64,000 nucleotides of DNA from Sebaldella sp. S0638 (GCF_024158605.1 NZ_JAMZGM010000005.1:41234-105233); one strand, 5' to 3'; shown: positions 38,164 to 47,441, numbered from the stretch's first letter. The notes: a model not told the origin generated them from the letters alone. A program made the numbers and translations.

Positions 38164-38820
38164 GTGAAAAAAGTAATAGTATTCTTAATATTTTCAGCAT
38201 TTTGTTTTTCTGAAAATAGTATAGCAGAATCTAAATTTATTAATATAGGAAATATGAAAATAGTACGTGAGCAAAATATAAAGATAACTAAGGAAGTCAT
38301 AGATATAAAATTTTTGAAGGATAATAAAATATCAGTAAAAACGAGATATTTTCTGGAAAATACAGATAACAGGGATATTAAAGAAACATATATTTTTTCG
38401 CTGGATCAGTATCCGGGGAAAGTTCCTGCTAAATATATAGAAAAAATAAAATATAAAATCGGGGAAAATGATGTGCCGAATCTGCGAGCAGTAATCAGTT
38501 TTGATGAAGACGGCAGAAAAATACAGAGGGAATGGTTCGGTATAGGCGGAAAAATACAAATGGGGCAGTCAATAGTTATGCAGGTTTCTTATATATTGAA
38601 GAATATAGAGGACAATGAACTGAACTATAGTTTTAATATAAAGAATAATTTTCTTGAGAATAAAGCTGATACTTTGGAAATAAATATAGATAAAGGCGAA
38701 AGAAATATAACTTCTATTGCCTACGGCATATATGAATTTTATGAAAATTCCGACGGAACTTACTATATGAATGCCAAAGATGTGCAGCTGGACGGCATAC
38801 TTACGATAAAATATGAATAA
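38164..38820 (+). CDS. Secreted protein of unknown function
   Basis: A 218-residue protein with a signal peptide (KKVIVFLIFSAFCFSENSIAES). The mature part is beta-rich, with ITKEVIDIKFLKDNKISVKTRYFLENTDN resembling domains that describe unfolding intermediates of periplasmic proteins, but no named family was recognised. The start is placed at GTG 38164 because GGGAGG lies 5 bases upstream and the signal peptide then begins at once; an ATG at 38137 overlapping the previous stop would put nine charged residues before it. It is followed without a gap by the next gene (RBS inside its end). Confidence 0.7.
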   Translation: MKKVIVFLIFSAFCFSENSIAESKFINIGNMKIVREQNIKITKEVIDIKFLKDNKISVKTRYFLENTDNRDIKETYIFSLDQYPGKVPAKYIEKIKYKIGENDVPNLRAVISFDEDGRKIQREWFGIGGKIQMGQSIVMQVSYILKNIEDNELNYSFNIKNNFLENKADTLEINIDKGERNITSIAYGIYEFYENSDGTYYMNAKDVQLDGILTIKYE

Positions 38821-38833
38821 ACAGGGAGAGTTT

Positions 38834-39328
38834 ATGGAAAAGAAAGAGACTAAATATTCTCTTGAAAAAGAAATAAGGGAAGCACTTGCTTCGGGAAGAA
38901 GCCAGAAGAGTATATATGATACTCTGAAGGAGGGAAAAGACGACAGTGTCCTTGCAGATAAAGTGGGAGAATATCTTCCTCTTAATGTAAGAAACAAAAC
39001 AAAATATTATAACTGTGCAATTATATTTTTATTAGTGGCAAATGCAGCATTAAGTATGAATTTTCTTGTAATTATACTAGCTTTTTTTCTGTATTTTTAT
39101 TTGAAGGAAGGAAACGGTTTTGGATATAGAATCTTGTTTTTATTTTCACTTTTGAATATGATGTATGCATTTTATACAGATAAAACAGAAGTCGTTCAGG
39201 TAAAAATGATATTGTGGGCTTTGCTGGGAATAACAGGAATTCTGTTTTATAAATTCGTTTTTACTAATAAAACCATAATGGGAAAAACAAAAAAAGATCA
39301 AAATGATAATTATATATTTTTAGACTAA
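38834..39328 (+). CDS. Membrane protein of unknown function with cytoplasmic helical N-terminus
   Basis: A 164-residue protein. The first 50 residues are charged and helical (SLEKEIREALASGRSQKSIYDTL), followed by four hydrophobic stretches (CAIIFLLVANAALSMNFLVIILAFFLYFYL split by a turn; ILFLFSLLNMMYAFY; MILWALLGITGILFYKFVF). No family recognised. The ATG at 38834 follows AGGGAGAGTTT, 13 bases after the previous stop. It precedes rsmD by 9 bases, so these genes are probably one transcript. Confidence 0.7.
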   Translation: MEKKETKYSLEKEIREALASGRSQKSIYDTLKEGKDDSVLADKVGEYLPLNVRNKTKYYNCAIIFLLVANAALSMNFLVIILAFFLYFYLKEGNGFGYRILFLFSLLNMMYAFYTDKTEVVQVKMILWALLGITGILFYKFVFTNKTIMGKTKKDQNDNYIFLD

Positions 39329-39337
39329 GGTGGTAAT

Positions 39338-39889
39338 ATGAGAGTAGTGGCTGGCAGTGCCAAAAATAAAAAACTGAAAACCAAAGAGGGAAGAGAGACA
39401 AGACCAACGCTGGAACGTGTGAAAGAAGCTATTTTCAGTATTATAGGCGATGAGATTACAGACTGTAGTTTTCTTGATCTGTATGCAGGGACGGGAAGTA
39501 TAGCAATAGAAGCATTAAGCCGGGGGGCCAGAAGGGCGATATTAATCGAGCAGGATAGAGAAGCACTTAGAATAATTATAGAAAATATAAATAACTGCGG
39601 ATTTGAAAATATATCCAGAGCATATAAAAATGATGTAAATCGTGCATTGGAGATATTACAGAGAAAAGGCGAGCTGTTTGATATAATATTTTTAGACCCT
39701 CCATATAAAGAAAATATATCATATGATACGCTGAAAAAAATTTCGGAATGTAAAGTTCTGAAAGAAGACGGGATGATTATATCAGAACACGGGAACTATG
39801 AAAAACTTCCTGATGAAATAGGCAATTTTGTGAAATATGACGAGAGAGATTATAACAAAAAGATTTTATCTTTTTACAGATATAAATAA
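39338..39889 (+). CDS. rsmD: 16S rRNA (guanine-966-N2)-methyltransferase RsmD
   Basis: A 183-residue SAM-dependent methyltransferase. It starts MRVVAGSAKNKKLKT and shows RPTLERVKEAIFSII, the SAM motif FLDLYAGTGSIAIEALSRGA and the catalytic DPPY in IIFLDPPYKEN. It methylates G966 of 16S rRNA in the small subunit. The neighbour coaD, often adjacent to rsmD, lies 15 kb away here. xseB and ispA follow closely. Confidence 0.95.
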   Translation: MRVVAGSAKNKKLKTKEGRETRPTLERVKEAIFSIIGDEITDCSFLDLYAGTGSIAIEALSRGARRAILIEQDREALRIIIENINNCGFENISRAYKNDVNRALEILQRKGELFDIIFLDPPYKENISYDTLKKISECKVLKEDGMIISEHGNYEKLPDEIGNFVKYDERDYNKKILSFYRYK

Positions 39890-39909
39890 AAATATAAAGA
39901 GGTGATTTT

Positions 39910-40134
39910 ATGTCGGCAAAGAAAAAGAACTTTGAAGAGAGAATACAGGAAATTGATGAAATAATAGAAAAATTAGAAGCCGGAGAGCTTTCTCTGGATG
40001 ATTCCATAAAAGAATACGAAAAAGCTATAAAGCTCATAAAAGAGTCAGAAACACTTCTGGAAGCAGCAGAAGGAAAAGTTATGAAAGTTTTGGAAAAAAA
40101 TAATAATGATGTGGAATTAGAGGAGTTTGAGTAA
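39910..40134 (+). CDS. xseB: Exodeoxyribonuclease VII small subunit
   Basis: A 74-residue protein with the family core FEERIQEIDEIIEKLEAGELSLDDSIKEYEKAI, predicted as two long helices. XseB binds XseA to form the nuclease that degrades single-stranded DNA; xseA is not in the window. The RBS is AGAGGTGATTTT. Its TAA overlaps the ispA ATG by one base, the common xseB-ispA coupling. Confidence 0.95.
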   Translation: MSAKKKNFEERIQEIDEIIEKLEAGELSLDDSIKEYEKAIKLIKESETLLEAAEGKVMKVLEKNNNDVELEEFE

Positions 40135-41006
40135 TGCTGAAAATTTATTTAAAGGAAAAAAGAGAGATTTTTGAAAAATATCTGCAGGAAAAAATGACAG
40201 AACTGAAATATCCCGAAAGACTATCTGAATCTATGGTTTATTCTGTGATGAACGGGGGAAAAAGATTAAGACCGGTTCTTATGTATATGGTAGCAGATAT
40301 ATTTAACGCAGATTACAGCAAAATAGAAGATACAGCGGCAGCATTGGAATGTATACACTCATACTCGCTTGTCCATGATGATCTTCCTGCGATGGATAAC
40401 GATACATACAGAAGGGGAAAGCTGACTACACACAAGCAGTTTGACGAAGCTACGGCTATTCTTGCAGGTGATGCTCTGCTGACTTATGCTTTTTATGTAA
40501 TATCTGCCTCTGAAAAAATAGAAGACACAAGAAAAGTAAATATAATCAGAATTTTGTCAGATTATTCAGGAGTAAACGGAATGGTAGGCGGACAGTATGT
40601 AGACATGGAATCAGAAGATAAAGAGATTTCTTTTGATACACTGAAATATATACACAGCCACAAAACAGGAAAGTTATTAAAAGCTGCGGTAGAACTTCCC
40701 ATGACAGCGATAGGAGTGGAAGGGAAACAAAAAGAAGTTCTTCTGGAGTATTCGGAATTAATAGGAATTGCTTTTCAAATAAAGGACGATCTTCTCGATA
40801 TAGAAGGAGACTTTGAAAAAATGGGAAAAGAGTCAAGTGATGAAAAAAACAACAAGACTACTTATCCAAAGCTTTTCGGAGTAGAAAAAACAAGAGAAAT
40901 TCTTAATGATTACACTGAAAAAGCTAAAAACTTAATAAGAGAAAATTTTGAAAATGCTGAAATTCTGGTAGAACTGGCAGATTATATCAGTAACAGGGGT
41001 GAATAA
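40134..41006 (+). CDS. ispA: Polyprenyl synthetase (farnesyl/geranyl diphosphate synthase)
   Basis: A 290-residue trans-prenyltransferase with the first Asp-rich motif DDLPAMDND and the second KDDLLD, plus GGKRLRPVL near the start. It condenses IPP with allylic diphosphates; as in type II bacterial FPP synthases two residues are inserted in the first motif. The product length (C15 or C20) is not certain. It is translationally coupled to xseB, and its end overlaps the RBS of the next gene. dxs, a frequent third partner, is absent. Confidence 0.94.
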   Translation: MLKIYLKEKREIFEKYLQEKMTELKYPERLSESMVYSVMNGGKRLRPVLMYMVADIFNADYSKIEDTAAALECIHSYSLVHDDLPAMDNDTYRRGKLTTHKQFDEATAILAGDALLTYAFYVISASEKIEDTRKVNIIRILSDYSGVNGMVGGQYVDMESEDKEISFDTLKYIHSHKTGKLLKAAVELPMTAIGVEGKQKEVLLEYSELIGIAFQIKDDLLDIEGDFEKMGKESSDEKNNKTTYPKLFGVEKTREILNDYTEKAKNLIRENFENAEILVELADYISNRGE

Positions 41007-41007
41007 T

Positions 41008-41748
41008 ATGAGAATACAAAAAGTTTTTCTTCTTTCTTTAATGGTTTTGGGGATTACTTCATGCAGAAGTGTTACAAATTACGAAAAAATAGTAAATACA
41101 GGATATAAAGAGGCCAAAGAATATAATACTTATGCAGCACAGAACGGAATAGAATTATTGGAAAAGAAAGATAAAGTTTACTTTAACAGTCTTTCTGATG
41201 ATGAAAAAAAGGAAATATTTCCGGAATATCCTGAAAAACCCGGTGCTGTAAAAAAGTTTATGTATAATTTTGTTAAGGTGGATTTTGAAAAAGAGCCGGT
41301 TTACTACAGGCTTGAGAATGATATTTTTAAGCAGGACGACTATGTTTTTTTCTTTATAAAAGATGATAAAAAACTTGATAATAAAAAATATCTTTATCTT
41401 TCTATAAAAAACAGAAGCAAGAACTGGTTTCATATGGGAGCGATTGATTTTAGCAGTTCGAGAAATCTTGTAAGAATAAATTTTGAAGCTATGAAACTTT
41501 CAGGTGATTCATACTGGCTGGACAGAACCAGAGCTAATCTGAATACGGAAGAGTATATAGCTTTTATACTGGAAGATAAACAGGCTGAAGATCTGGTAAG
41601 ACTTTTGAGATCAGGTGAAAAAATAGAAGTGGTTTTATACAGCGATTATACTAATACAAAGAGAACAAGGGACTTGAGTGAAAAAGAAAGAGCTGATATG
41701 CTGAAAATATATGACTTTTATGAAAATGAACTGGACAGCGAACAGTAA
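41008..41748 (+). CDS. Lipoprotein of unknown function
   Basis: A 246-residue protein with a lipoprotein signal (hydrophobic VFLLSLMVLG, lipobox ITSC, Cys19). The mature part is charged, rich in Lys, Asp and Tyr, with no recognised domain. The ATG at 41008 has AGGGGTG as RBS within the ispA end, so it is coupled to ispA. It is followed after 24 bases by pgeF. A cell-envelope role is likely only from the anchor. Confidence 0.75.
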   Translation: MRIQKVFLLSLMVLGITSCRSVTNYEKIVNTGYKEAKEYNTYAAQNGIELLEKKDKVYFNSLSDDEKKEIFPEYPEKPGAVKKFMYNFVKVDFEKEPVYYRLENDIFKQDDYVFFFIKDDKKLDNKKYLYLSIKNRSKNWFHMGAIDFSSSRNLVRINFEAMKLSGDSYWLDRTRANLNTEEYIAFILEDKQAEDLVRLLRSGEKIEVVLYSDYTNTKRTRDLSEKERADMLKIYDFYENELDSEQ

Positions 41749-41772
41749 TTTTTTCTGAACGGAGGTAATGTT

Positions 41773-42522
41773 ATGTATAAAGAGGAAAAAGATTATTACT
41801 ATGTGGATAAATTTAGAAAACACGGAATAACTGCGGTGTATACGAAAAAGAGTCTTGGTAATATGTCGAATTACTGTAAAAGCGAAGATAATCCCCGTGA
41901 AAACAGAATGAAGCTGCTTGAGATGCTGGAACTTACAGACAGGACAGAAATAGAATCTCACCAGACACATAGCAATAATATCAAGATAATTAATGAACAT
42001 GTAACAAGGCATTCTTACCATGGTATAGACGGATTCGTAACAAACAGAAAAGATGTGGCGCTGTTTACATTTTATGCAGACTGTCTTCCTGTATTTATTT
42101 ACGACATGGAAAATGAAGCTGTAGGAGTGGCACATTCAGGATGGCCGGGAACATATAAAGAAATACAGAAAAGACTTTTGGAAACTATGACTAAGCAGTA
42201 TGGAACAAGTCCTAAGAATGTATTGCTGGCATTAGGCATAGGAATAGGAGTTTCTGATTATGAGGTAGGACAGGAATTTTATGAAAGATTTGCAGAAAAA
42301 TTTGACAGAGAGCTTATAGAAAATTCTTTTATTTATTCCAAAAATAAATCAAAATATTATTTTGACAATATAGGTTTTAATAAAATAATAGCTTTGAGAA
42401 TGGGAATTTCAGATAAAAATATAATTACAGCTTCAGAAAGTACCATGGAAGAAAAGTTTCATTCTCACAGAAGAGAGGGAGCAAGTGCAGGAAGAGCAAC
42501 TGCCCTTATTGCATTCAAGTAA
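41773..42522 (+). CDS. pgeF: Peptidoglycan editing factor PgeF (laccase-domain protein)
   Basis: A 249-residue protein of the DUF152/Cu-oxidase_4 family. The zinc-binding triad is His66 in HQTHS, Cys104 in ADCLPV and His121 in AHSGWPGT. In E. coli PgeF removes wrongly incorporated L-Ser from UDP-MurNAc; homologues also show purine-nucleoside phosphorylase activity. The RBS is GGAGGT. It ends the run with a strong terminator. Confidence 0.92.
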   Translation: MYKEEKDYYYVDKFRKHGITAVYTKKSLGNMSNYCKSEDNPRENRMKLLEMLELTDRTEIESHQTHSNNIKIINEHVTRHSYHGIDGFVTNRKDVALFTFYADCLPVFIYDMENEAVGVAHSGWPGTYKEIQKRLLETMTKQYGTSPKNVLLALGIGIGVSDYEVGQEFYERFAEKFDRELIENSFIYSKNKSKYYFDNIGFNKIIALRMGISDKNIITASESTMEEKFHSHRREGASAGRATALIAFK

Positions 42523-42534
42523 AAAATTCAGATA

Positions 42535-42574
42535 AAAAACATGCGGATATTAATGATATCAGGCATGTTTTTTT
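42535..42574 (+). terminator. Intrinsic terminator of pgeF
   Basis: AAAAACATGC (42535-42544) pairs with GCATGTTTTT (42563-42572), with an inner GATAT/ATATC stem, and further T residues. Confidence 0.88.
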
Positions 42575-42593
42575 ATTTACAGGTAAATTTAAT

Positions 42594-42621
42594 TTGACAA
42601 AATAAAAAAATATGGTATAAA
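42594..42621 (+). promoter_or_regulatory. nanE: Sigma-70 promoter of nanE-PTS
   Basis: TTGACA (42594-42599), a 16-bp spacer and TATAAA (42616-42621). The leader to nanE is about 58 bases. Confidence 0.8.
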
Positions 42622-42685
42622 TTAGTGGAACAAAAATTTATTTTTACAATAAAAAAAGGAACAAATTTCCAAAAAAGGAGAGAAT

Positions 42686-43384
42686 ATGAAAAATGAAGAA
42701 GTGATGGAGACTTTGAAAAAGAACCTTATTGTTTCATGTCAGGCACTGGAGGATGAGCCTTTGCACAGCTCGTTTATCATGGGAAGAATGGCTCTTGCTG
42801 CCAAAGAAGGCGGAGCCAGCGGAATCAGGGCAAATACCGCAGAAGATATAACAGAGATAAAAAAAATAGTAGACTTACCTGTAATAGGGATAATAAAAAA
42901 AGAATATCCTGATTCCAATGTTTATATAACACCTACAATGGATGAAATAGATGCTCTTGTCCAAAGCGGTGCCGAAATAATAGCATTAGACGCAACTCTG
43001 AGAATGAGACCAAAAGAAACAGAACTGAATGATTTTTTCAAAAAAGTAAAAGAAAAATATCCAAAGCAGATGTTTATGGCTGATATTGCTACAACAGAGG
43101 AAGCTGAAAATGCTGAAAAATTAGGATTTGACTTTGTAGGAACAACGCTTCACGGCTATACAGAGAATACAAAAGATCAAAATATAGCTGATGATGATTT
43201 TAAATTTTTGAAAGATGTAATGGCTTCAGTATCTGTTCCTGTAATAGCAGAAGGAAAAATAGATACACCGGAAAAAGCCAAAAGAGTATTGGAACTCGGT
43301 GTATTTTGTGTAGTAGTGGGCGGGGCAATAACAAGGCCTCAGTTAATAACTAAAACGTTTAGTGATAAAATAAAAGAAGTATAA
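42686..43384 (+). CDS. nanE: N-acetylmannosamine-6-phosphate 2-epimerase
   Basis: A 232-residue TIM-barrel enzyme that turns ManNAc-6-P into GlcNAc-6-P. Family marks are [37 protein letters not shown] and [22 protein letters not shown] with [10 protein letters not shown] at the end. The RBS is AAAGGAGAG. It lies 14 bases before the PTS gene and in its own promoter unit. The usual sialic-acid genes (nanA, nanK) are absent, so here the epimerase may serve sugar arriving already phosphorylated by the PTS. Confidence 0.95.
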   Translation: MKNEEVMETLKKNLIVSCQALEDEPLHSSFIMGRMALAAKEGGASGIRANTAEDITEIKKIVDLPVIGIIKKEYPDSNVYITPTMDEIDALVQSGAEIIALDATLRMRPKETELNDFFKKVKEKYPKQMFMADIATTEEAENAEKLGFDFVGTTLHGYTENTKDQNIADDDFKFLKDVMASVSVPVIAEGKIDTPEKAKRVLELGVFCVVVGGAITRPQLITKTFSDKIKEV

Positions 43385-43398
43385 TTTAGGAGGAAATC

Positions 43399-45012
43399 AT
43401 GAAGAGTATATTTTCTGTTTTACAAAAAATAGGAAGAGCTTTTATGCTGCCGATTGCGATATTGCCGATGGCAGGTATTTTACTGGGGGTAGGAGGTGCT
43501 TTTACTAATCCTACGCTGATTCAGACATATAATCTTAATTTTTTAGCAGAAGGTACAATAATGAATAAAATTTTGATTTTATGTTCTACTGTGGGTTCAT
43601 TGGTATTTGCAAATCTTCCATTGTTATTTGCAGTGGGGATAGCAATAGGACTTGCGAATGTTAATAAGGAAACAGCAGCATTGTCTGCAGTTCTGGGATT
43701 TTTAATATTCCATACTGTAATAAATCTTGTATTAAAATTCATGGGAATAACACCAGACGTAGTAGCAGTGGATTATCTGGTGCAGGCTGGTAAGAGTATA
43801 GCAGAAGCACAGGGGATAAAAGCTTCATATGCCAGCGAGCTTGGAATATTTACATTGCAGACCGGTGTATTCGGCGGAATTATATGCGGTATGGTTTCAG
43901 CTTATCTTACTAACAGATTTTCAAATGTTTCACTGCCTGACTATCTGGCATTCTTTAGTGGAAACAGACTGGTACCGGTAGTTACAATACTTATTTTTAT
44001 TCCGATAGGGGCAATATTTCCGTTTTTCTGGCCGGCAGTATTCAGACTTATAGTAAAAGCAGGAGAGGCATTTTCGGCTATGGGATATCCAGGAACATTC
44101 CTATACGGATTCTCAATGAGACTTCTGAATGTATTCGGATTACACCATGCAATCTACCCGTTATTCTGGTATACACCGCTTGGAGGAGTTTTGGAAGTCG
44201 GGGGAAGAATGGTCGAAGGAGGACAGAATATCTTCTTTGCACAGCTTGCAGATCCTACTGTAACACACTTTAGTGCTAATGCAACAAAAACAATGACTGG
44301 GGGATTCCTGCCAATGATGTTCGGACTTCCGGCAGCAGCACTGGCAATGTACAGAACAGCAGATTTTAAAAATAAAAAAATAATAAAAGGTATATTGGTT
44401 TCAGCAGCACTGACTTCATTCTTAACAGGTATTACAGAACCGATAGAGTTCACATTCTTATTCGTGGCACCGCCGTTATATCTGATTCATGCAATACTTG
44501 AAGGACTTTCATATATGCTTATGCAGATGCTGGATGTAGCTGTGGGAATTACATTCTCAAGAGGACTTATAGATTTTACTTTCTTTGGCCTCCTTCAGGG
44601 AATATCAAAGACATCATATCAGTGGATTTTGATTTTAGGGCCTGTATACGCAGTAGTATATTATTATGTATTCAAATTTATGATTATAAAATTCAATTAT
44701 GCGACACCGGGAAGAGAAGGTGCCGAAAATAAACTGTATACAAAGAAAGATTATCAGGAAAGAGCCGGAGAGGATAAACTTCTAACTGATATAGTAGATT
44801 CTTTGGGAGGAATAGAAAATATACAAAATATTGACGCATGTATAACAAGACTTAGAGTCAGTGTAAAAGATGAGGCAAAAGTATCTGATGACAGCAGATG
44901 GAAAGAATTAAATGCAAAAGGTGTAATACGTTCAGGTAAAGGGATACAAATAATATATGGAACACAGGCAGAAATCTATAAAAATAAAATAAGAAAAAAA
45001 TATAATATATAA
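43399..45012 (+). CDS. PTS sugar transporter EIICB, glucose family
   Basis: A 537-residue membrane protein. The EIIC domain (about 1-430) has about ten helices with the motifs LPIAILPMAGILLGVG, GLHHAIYPLFW and ITEPIEFTF. The EIIB domain follows with the phosphorylated Cys481 in IDACITRLRV. There is no EIIA domain, so a separate EIIA of the Crr type must donate phosphate. The family includes GlcNAc, glucose and maltose carriers; co-transcription with nanE points to an N-acetylated hexosamine such as ManNAc or GlcNAc, as inference. A terminator follows. Confidence 0.92.
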   Translation: MKSIFSVLQKIGRAFMLPIAILPMAGILLGVGGAFTNPTLIQTYNLNFLAEGTIMNKILILCSTVGSLVFANLPLLFAVGIAIGLANVNKETAALSAVLGFLIFHTVINLVLKFMGITPDVVAVDYLVQAGKSIAEAQGIKASYASELGIFTLQTGVFGGIICGMVSAYLTNRFSNVSLPDYLAFFSGNRLVPVVTILIFIPIGAIFPFFWPAVFRLIVKAGEAFSAMGYPGTFLYGFSMRLLNVFGLHHAIYPLFWYTPLGGVLEVGGRMVEGGQNIFFAQLADPTVTHFSANATKTMTGGFLPMMFGLPAAALAMYRTADFKNKKIIKGILVSAALTSFLTGITEPIEFTFLFVAPPLYLIHAILEGLSYMLMQMLDVAVGITFSRGLIDFTFFGLLQGISKTSYQWILILGPVYAVVYYYVFKFMIIKFNYATPGREGAENKLYTKKDYQERAGEDKLLTDIVDSLGGIENIQNIDACITRLRVSVKDEAKVSDDSRWKELNAKGVIRSGKGIQIIYGTQAEIYKNKIRKKYNI

Positions 45013-45046
45013 AAAGTTTAATAAATATTGTCAGTGTAAAATTTAG

Positions 45047-45075
45047 AGCAAGTGCTTAAAAACACTTGCTTTATA
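45047..45075 (+). terminator. Intrinsic terminator of the nanE-PTS unit
   Basis: AGCAAGTG (45047-45054) pairs with CACTTGCT (45063-45070), followed by TTATA. The T tail is short. Confidence 0.7.
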
Positions 45076-45187
45076 CTATTTCATTCAAAGCAGCCTGTAA
45101 ACAAAAACTTTACAAACTTCAAGTTTTATTGTAATATTATTTTGATAGAAAAGAATATATAAAATAATAAAAACAGGAGGAATAATA

Positions 45188-46177
45188 ATGAAAAAAGTAT
45201 TAATTTTAACAGCTGTAATATCAGTGTTATCAGTTGCAGATGATATTAAGGAATTAAAATATAATACTGGTTATGCAGGAGGAAATATGGACAGTTCCAG
45301 ATTACAATACAGTCAGTTTATAAATGAACTATCTGGAAAAATTTCTCTTGATGATGAGTGGGCAGGCCTAATGTTTAATTTTGATGTAACAAAACGTAAT
45401 TTTTATGATACAAATCAAGATGCCGGCGGAGATACGTGGGATACGGATTTTAATGTTATGAAAACACAAATAGTTGGTAATATGGCTATGGAATGGACAC
45501 TGGGATTTAAATACGGAAATTCGGATAATTTGAAAATAGGATATCTGGACGGATTAATTCCTTTGAAACAGCTAAACGGACATGGATATGAGTTCTACTT
45601 CGGTCCTACAATGGCTTTCAAGATCTTCGGACAACAAGCGGCAGTTACACCAAGAATAGTATATTATAATGATTCTGATAAGTATACCAGAGATTATAAG
45701 GATCAGGGAACAGAAGGTGTCGGAGGAGATTTCGATATAGCTGTGGGAGGGCCGATAGCAGAAGGTAAGTTCGGAGGGCTGACATATGGTGTTCAGCTGA
45801 ATAACCATTTGAGAAAGCCGACGAATACTAAAGGAACAACACCTGATAAAGAAAACTCAATATATTTGAACTACATGATGCTGCTTACTTATTCGACACC
45901 AAGATTTTACGGTTTTGGATTTGATCTGAATATAGTTAACCAATGGGAAAAGTTTACAGGGGATAGTCAAAGAAACAATGGTTTTTATGTATCGCCTAAG
46001 CTGCTTTATACACACACTTTTGATACAAAAATAGGAAAATTGACAGTAAACCCTTATGTGAGTTATAATGTAGTGGACGAACAGCACAGACAGATAAAAT
46101 ATAAAGATAAATTTTTTGATTATGACGGAAATAAAGAGCTGACAGGAGGTATCCAGTTTAGTCTGGATAGAGAATAA
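45188..46177 (+). CDS. Outer-membrane beta-barrel channel protein
   Basis: A 329-residue protein with a signal peptide (VLILTAVISVLSVAD) and an alternating polar/hydrophobic pattern of many short strands rich in Tyr, Gly and Phe (YEFYFGPTMAFKIFG; YGFGFDLNIVNQW). The C-terminal part TGGIQFSLDRE suggests the last strand is close to the end. It resembles the KdgM/NanC class of specific porins in size, somewhat longer, but this is not certain. It lies between the PTS and RpiR genes in its own unit, which fits uptake of an amino sugar across the outer membrane. Confidence 0.75.
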   Translation: MKKVLILTAVISVLSVADDIKELKYNTGYAGGNMDSSRLQYSQFINELSGKISLDDEWAGLMFNFDVTKRNFYDTNQDAGGDTWDTDFNVMKTQIVGNMAMEWTLGFKYGNSDNLKIGYLDGLIPLKQLNGHGYEFYFGPTMAFKIFGQQAAVTPRIVYYNDSDKYTRDYKDQGTEGVGGDFDIAVGGPIAEGKFGGLTYGVQLNNHLRKPTNTKGTTPDKENSIYLNYMMLLTYSTPRFYGFGFDLNIVNQWEKFTGDSQRNNGFYVSPKLLYTHTFDTKIGKLTVNPYVSYNVVDEQHRQIKYKDKFFDYDGNKELTGGIQFSLDRE

Positions 46178-46186
46178 ATAAAAAGG

Positions 46187-46220
46187 ATACTGCCTAAATG
46201 TTATTTTTAGGCAGTATTTT
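46187..46220 (+). terminator. Intrinsic terminator of the porin gene
   Basis: ATACTGCCTAAA (46187-46198) forms a perfect 12-bp stem with TTTAGGCAGTAT (46206-46217), followed by TTT. Confidence 0.88.
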
Positions 46221-46284
46221 AATAAAAATTCCAAAATCATCACATACAGTTTTATTTCCTGATAAATAAGGAGTTGAAGAAATA

Positions 46285-47133
46285 ATGAAAGTATTGGATG
46301 ATAATTTATTTAATAAAATCAATAGTTTGAAGAAGAGCTTTACTGCCTCTGAGACAAAAGTATTTAACTATATCGAAAAGAATCCTGAAAATGTGGTATG
46401 TATGAATATAAGAGAACTATCAGATGCAATAGAAACCGGTGAAACAACAATTATCAGATTTTGTAAGAAAACAGGGTTCAAAGGTTATAATGACTTCAAG
46501 ATATCGCTGGTCAGCAGTCTCAGCAAAGAAAAGCAGACTAATAAACATAAGATCGATATCCTCGCAGATGAAAACTATAATTCTATAGCAGAAAGTATCT
46601 ATAATAACTCGTTTAATGTGCTGAAAGATACCTTGAGCCTTATTAATAACGAAGTACTGGATAAATGTATAAATCTTATTAATAGTGCAAGACATATAGA
46701 GTTTATCGGAATAGGGCATTCGAATCTTACTGCACAGGATGCAAAGTATAAATTTCTGAGGATAGGAAAAAGCGTTGCTGCACATTCTGATCCGCACTTA
46801 TTTAAGATGGCTGCATCTATCTCAGATAAAGACGATGTTATCTTGGGAATATCACAGACAGGTGAAACAAAAGAAGTAATAGAATCATTGCAGAGCGGTA
46901 AAATGAGAGGTGCTAAGACCATAGCAATCACAAATAATGATAAAACAGAGATTACCAAATATGCAGATTATGTCTTGCTGAATGGTTTTAATGAGGAGCT
47001 TTTTGAGACAGGATCATTTTCTGAAAGGATGTCTCAGCTTTTTATTATAGAACTTTTATATCTGGGAGTGCTTTCCAAGAATAAAGATAAGGCTATGGAA
47101 CTAAAAGATCTGACAATAAAAGCAGTAACATAA
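46285..47133 (+). CDS. MurR/RpiR-family transcriptional regulator
   Basis: A 282-residue regulator. Residues about 1-78 are the RpiR-type helix-turn-helix (ASETKVFNYIEKNPENV, ETTIIRFCKKTGFKGYNDFK). Residues about 120-260 form a SIS sugar-phosphate-binding domain (IEFIGIGHSNLTAQDAKYKFLR; ILGISQTGETKEVIE). Homologues sense GlcNAc-6-P, MurNAc-6-P or ManNAc-6-P, so it may control the nanE-PTS-porin locus just upstream. No shared operator was recognised. The RBS is AAGGAG. Confidence 0.92.
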   Translation: MKVLDDNLFNKINSLKKSFTASETKVFNYIEKNPENVVCMNIRELSDAIETGETTIIRFCKKTGFKGYNDFKISLVSSLSKEKQTNKHKIDILADENYNSIAESIYNNSFNVLKDTLSLINNEVLDKCINLINSARHIEFIGIGHSNLTAQDAKYKFLRIGKSVAAHSDPHLFKMAASISDKDDVILGISQTGETKEVIESLQSGKMRGAKTIAITNNDKTEITKYADYVLLNGFNEELFETGSFSERMSQLFIIELLYLGVLSKNKDKAMELKDLTIKAVT

Positions 47134-47410
47134 ATTTTTTAGCATGGAAGTATCGTATTTATAATTATTATCATTTTTTTGTTTATACAAATGAAAAAGG
47201 GAAGAGAATATTAAACTGAAAATATAATAGAAACAAATAATGTAAAATATACAATAGAAAAATCAGACAGGACGAAATTAATGAAAAAAAGGGCTGATAC
47301 TAGTTTTAAACGAGGCACAAAAGGAAAAATACAGATTTAAAATGGGGGAGATCATATCGTTCGGTGTTTTTTATGACAGATTGAAAAAGATTACAACAAT
47401 ATAGCAACAA
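47134..47410. other. Gene-free interval between converging units
   Basis: About 275 bases with no supportable frame or hairpin, apart from the terminator that closes it. Short stretches have higher GC than typical spacers, so it may be eroded coding sequence, but nothing is recognisable. Confidence 0.3.
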
Positions 47411-47441
47411 AAAAAGAGGCCGTTTTTTGCCTCATTTTTTT
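47409..47441. terminator. Bidirectional intrinsic terminator
   Basis: GAGGC (47416-47420) pairs with GCCTC (47429-47433), flanked by seven A residues on the left and seven T residues on the right, so it can work on both strands. It ends the liv operon on the minus strand. Confidence 0.8.

Noticed and set aside
37882-38300. Overlapping minus-strand frames between the unknown genes at 37.5-38.8 kb
   Set aside because: The plus-strand genes there have RBS and tight spacing; the opposing frames have neither.
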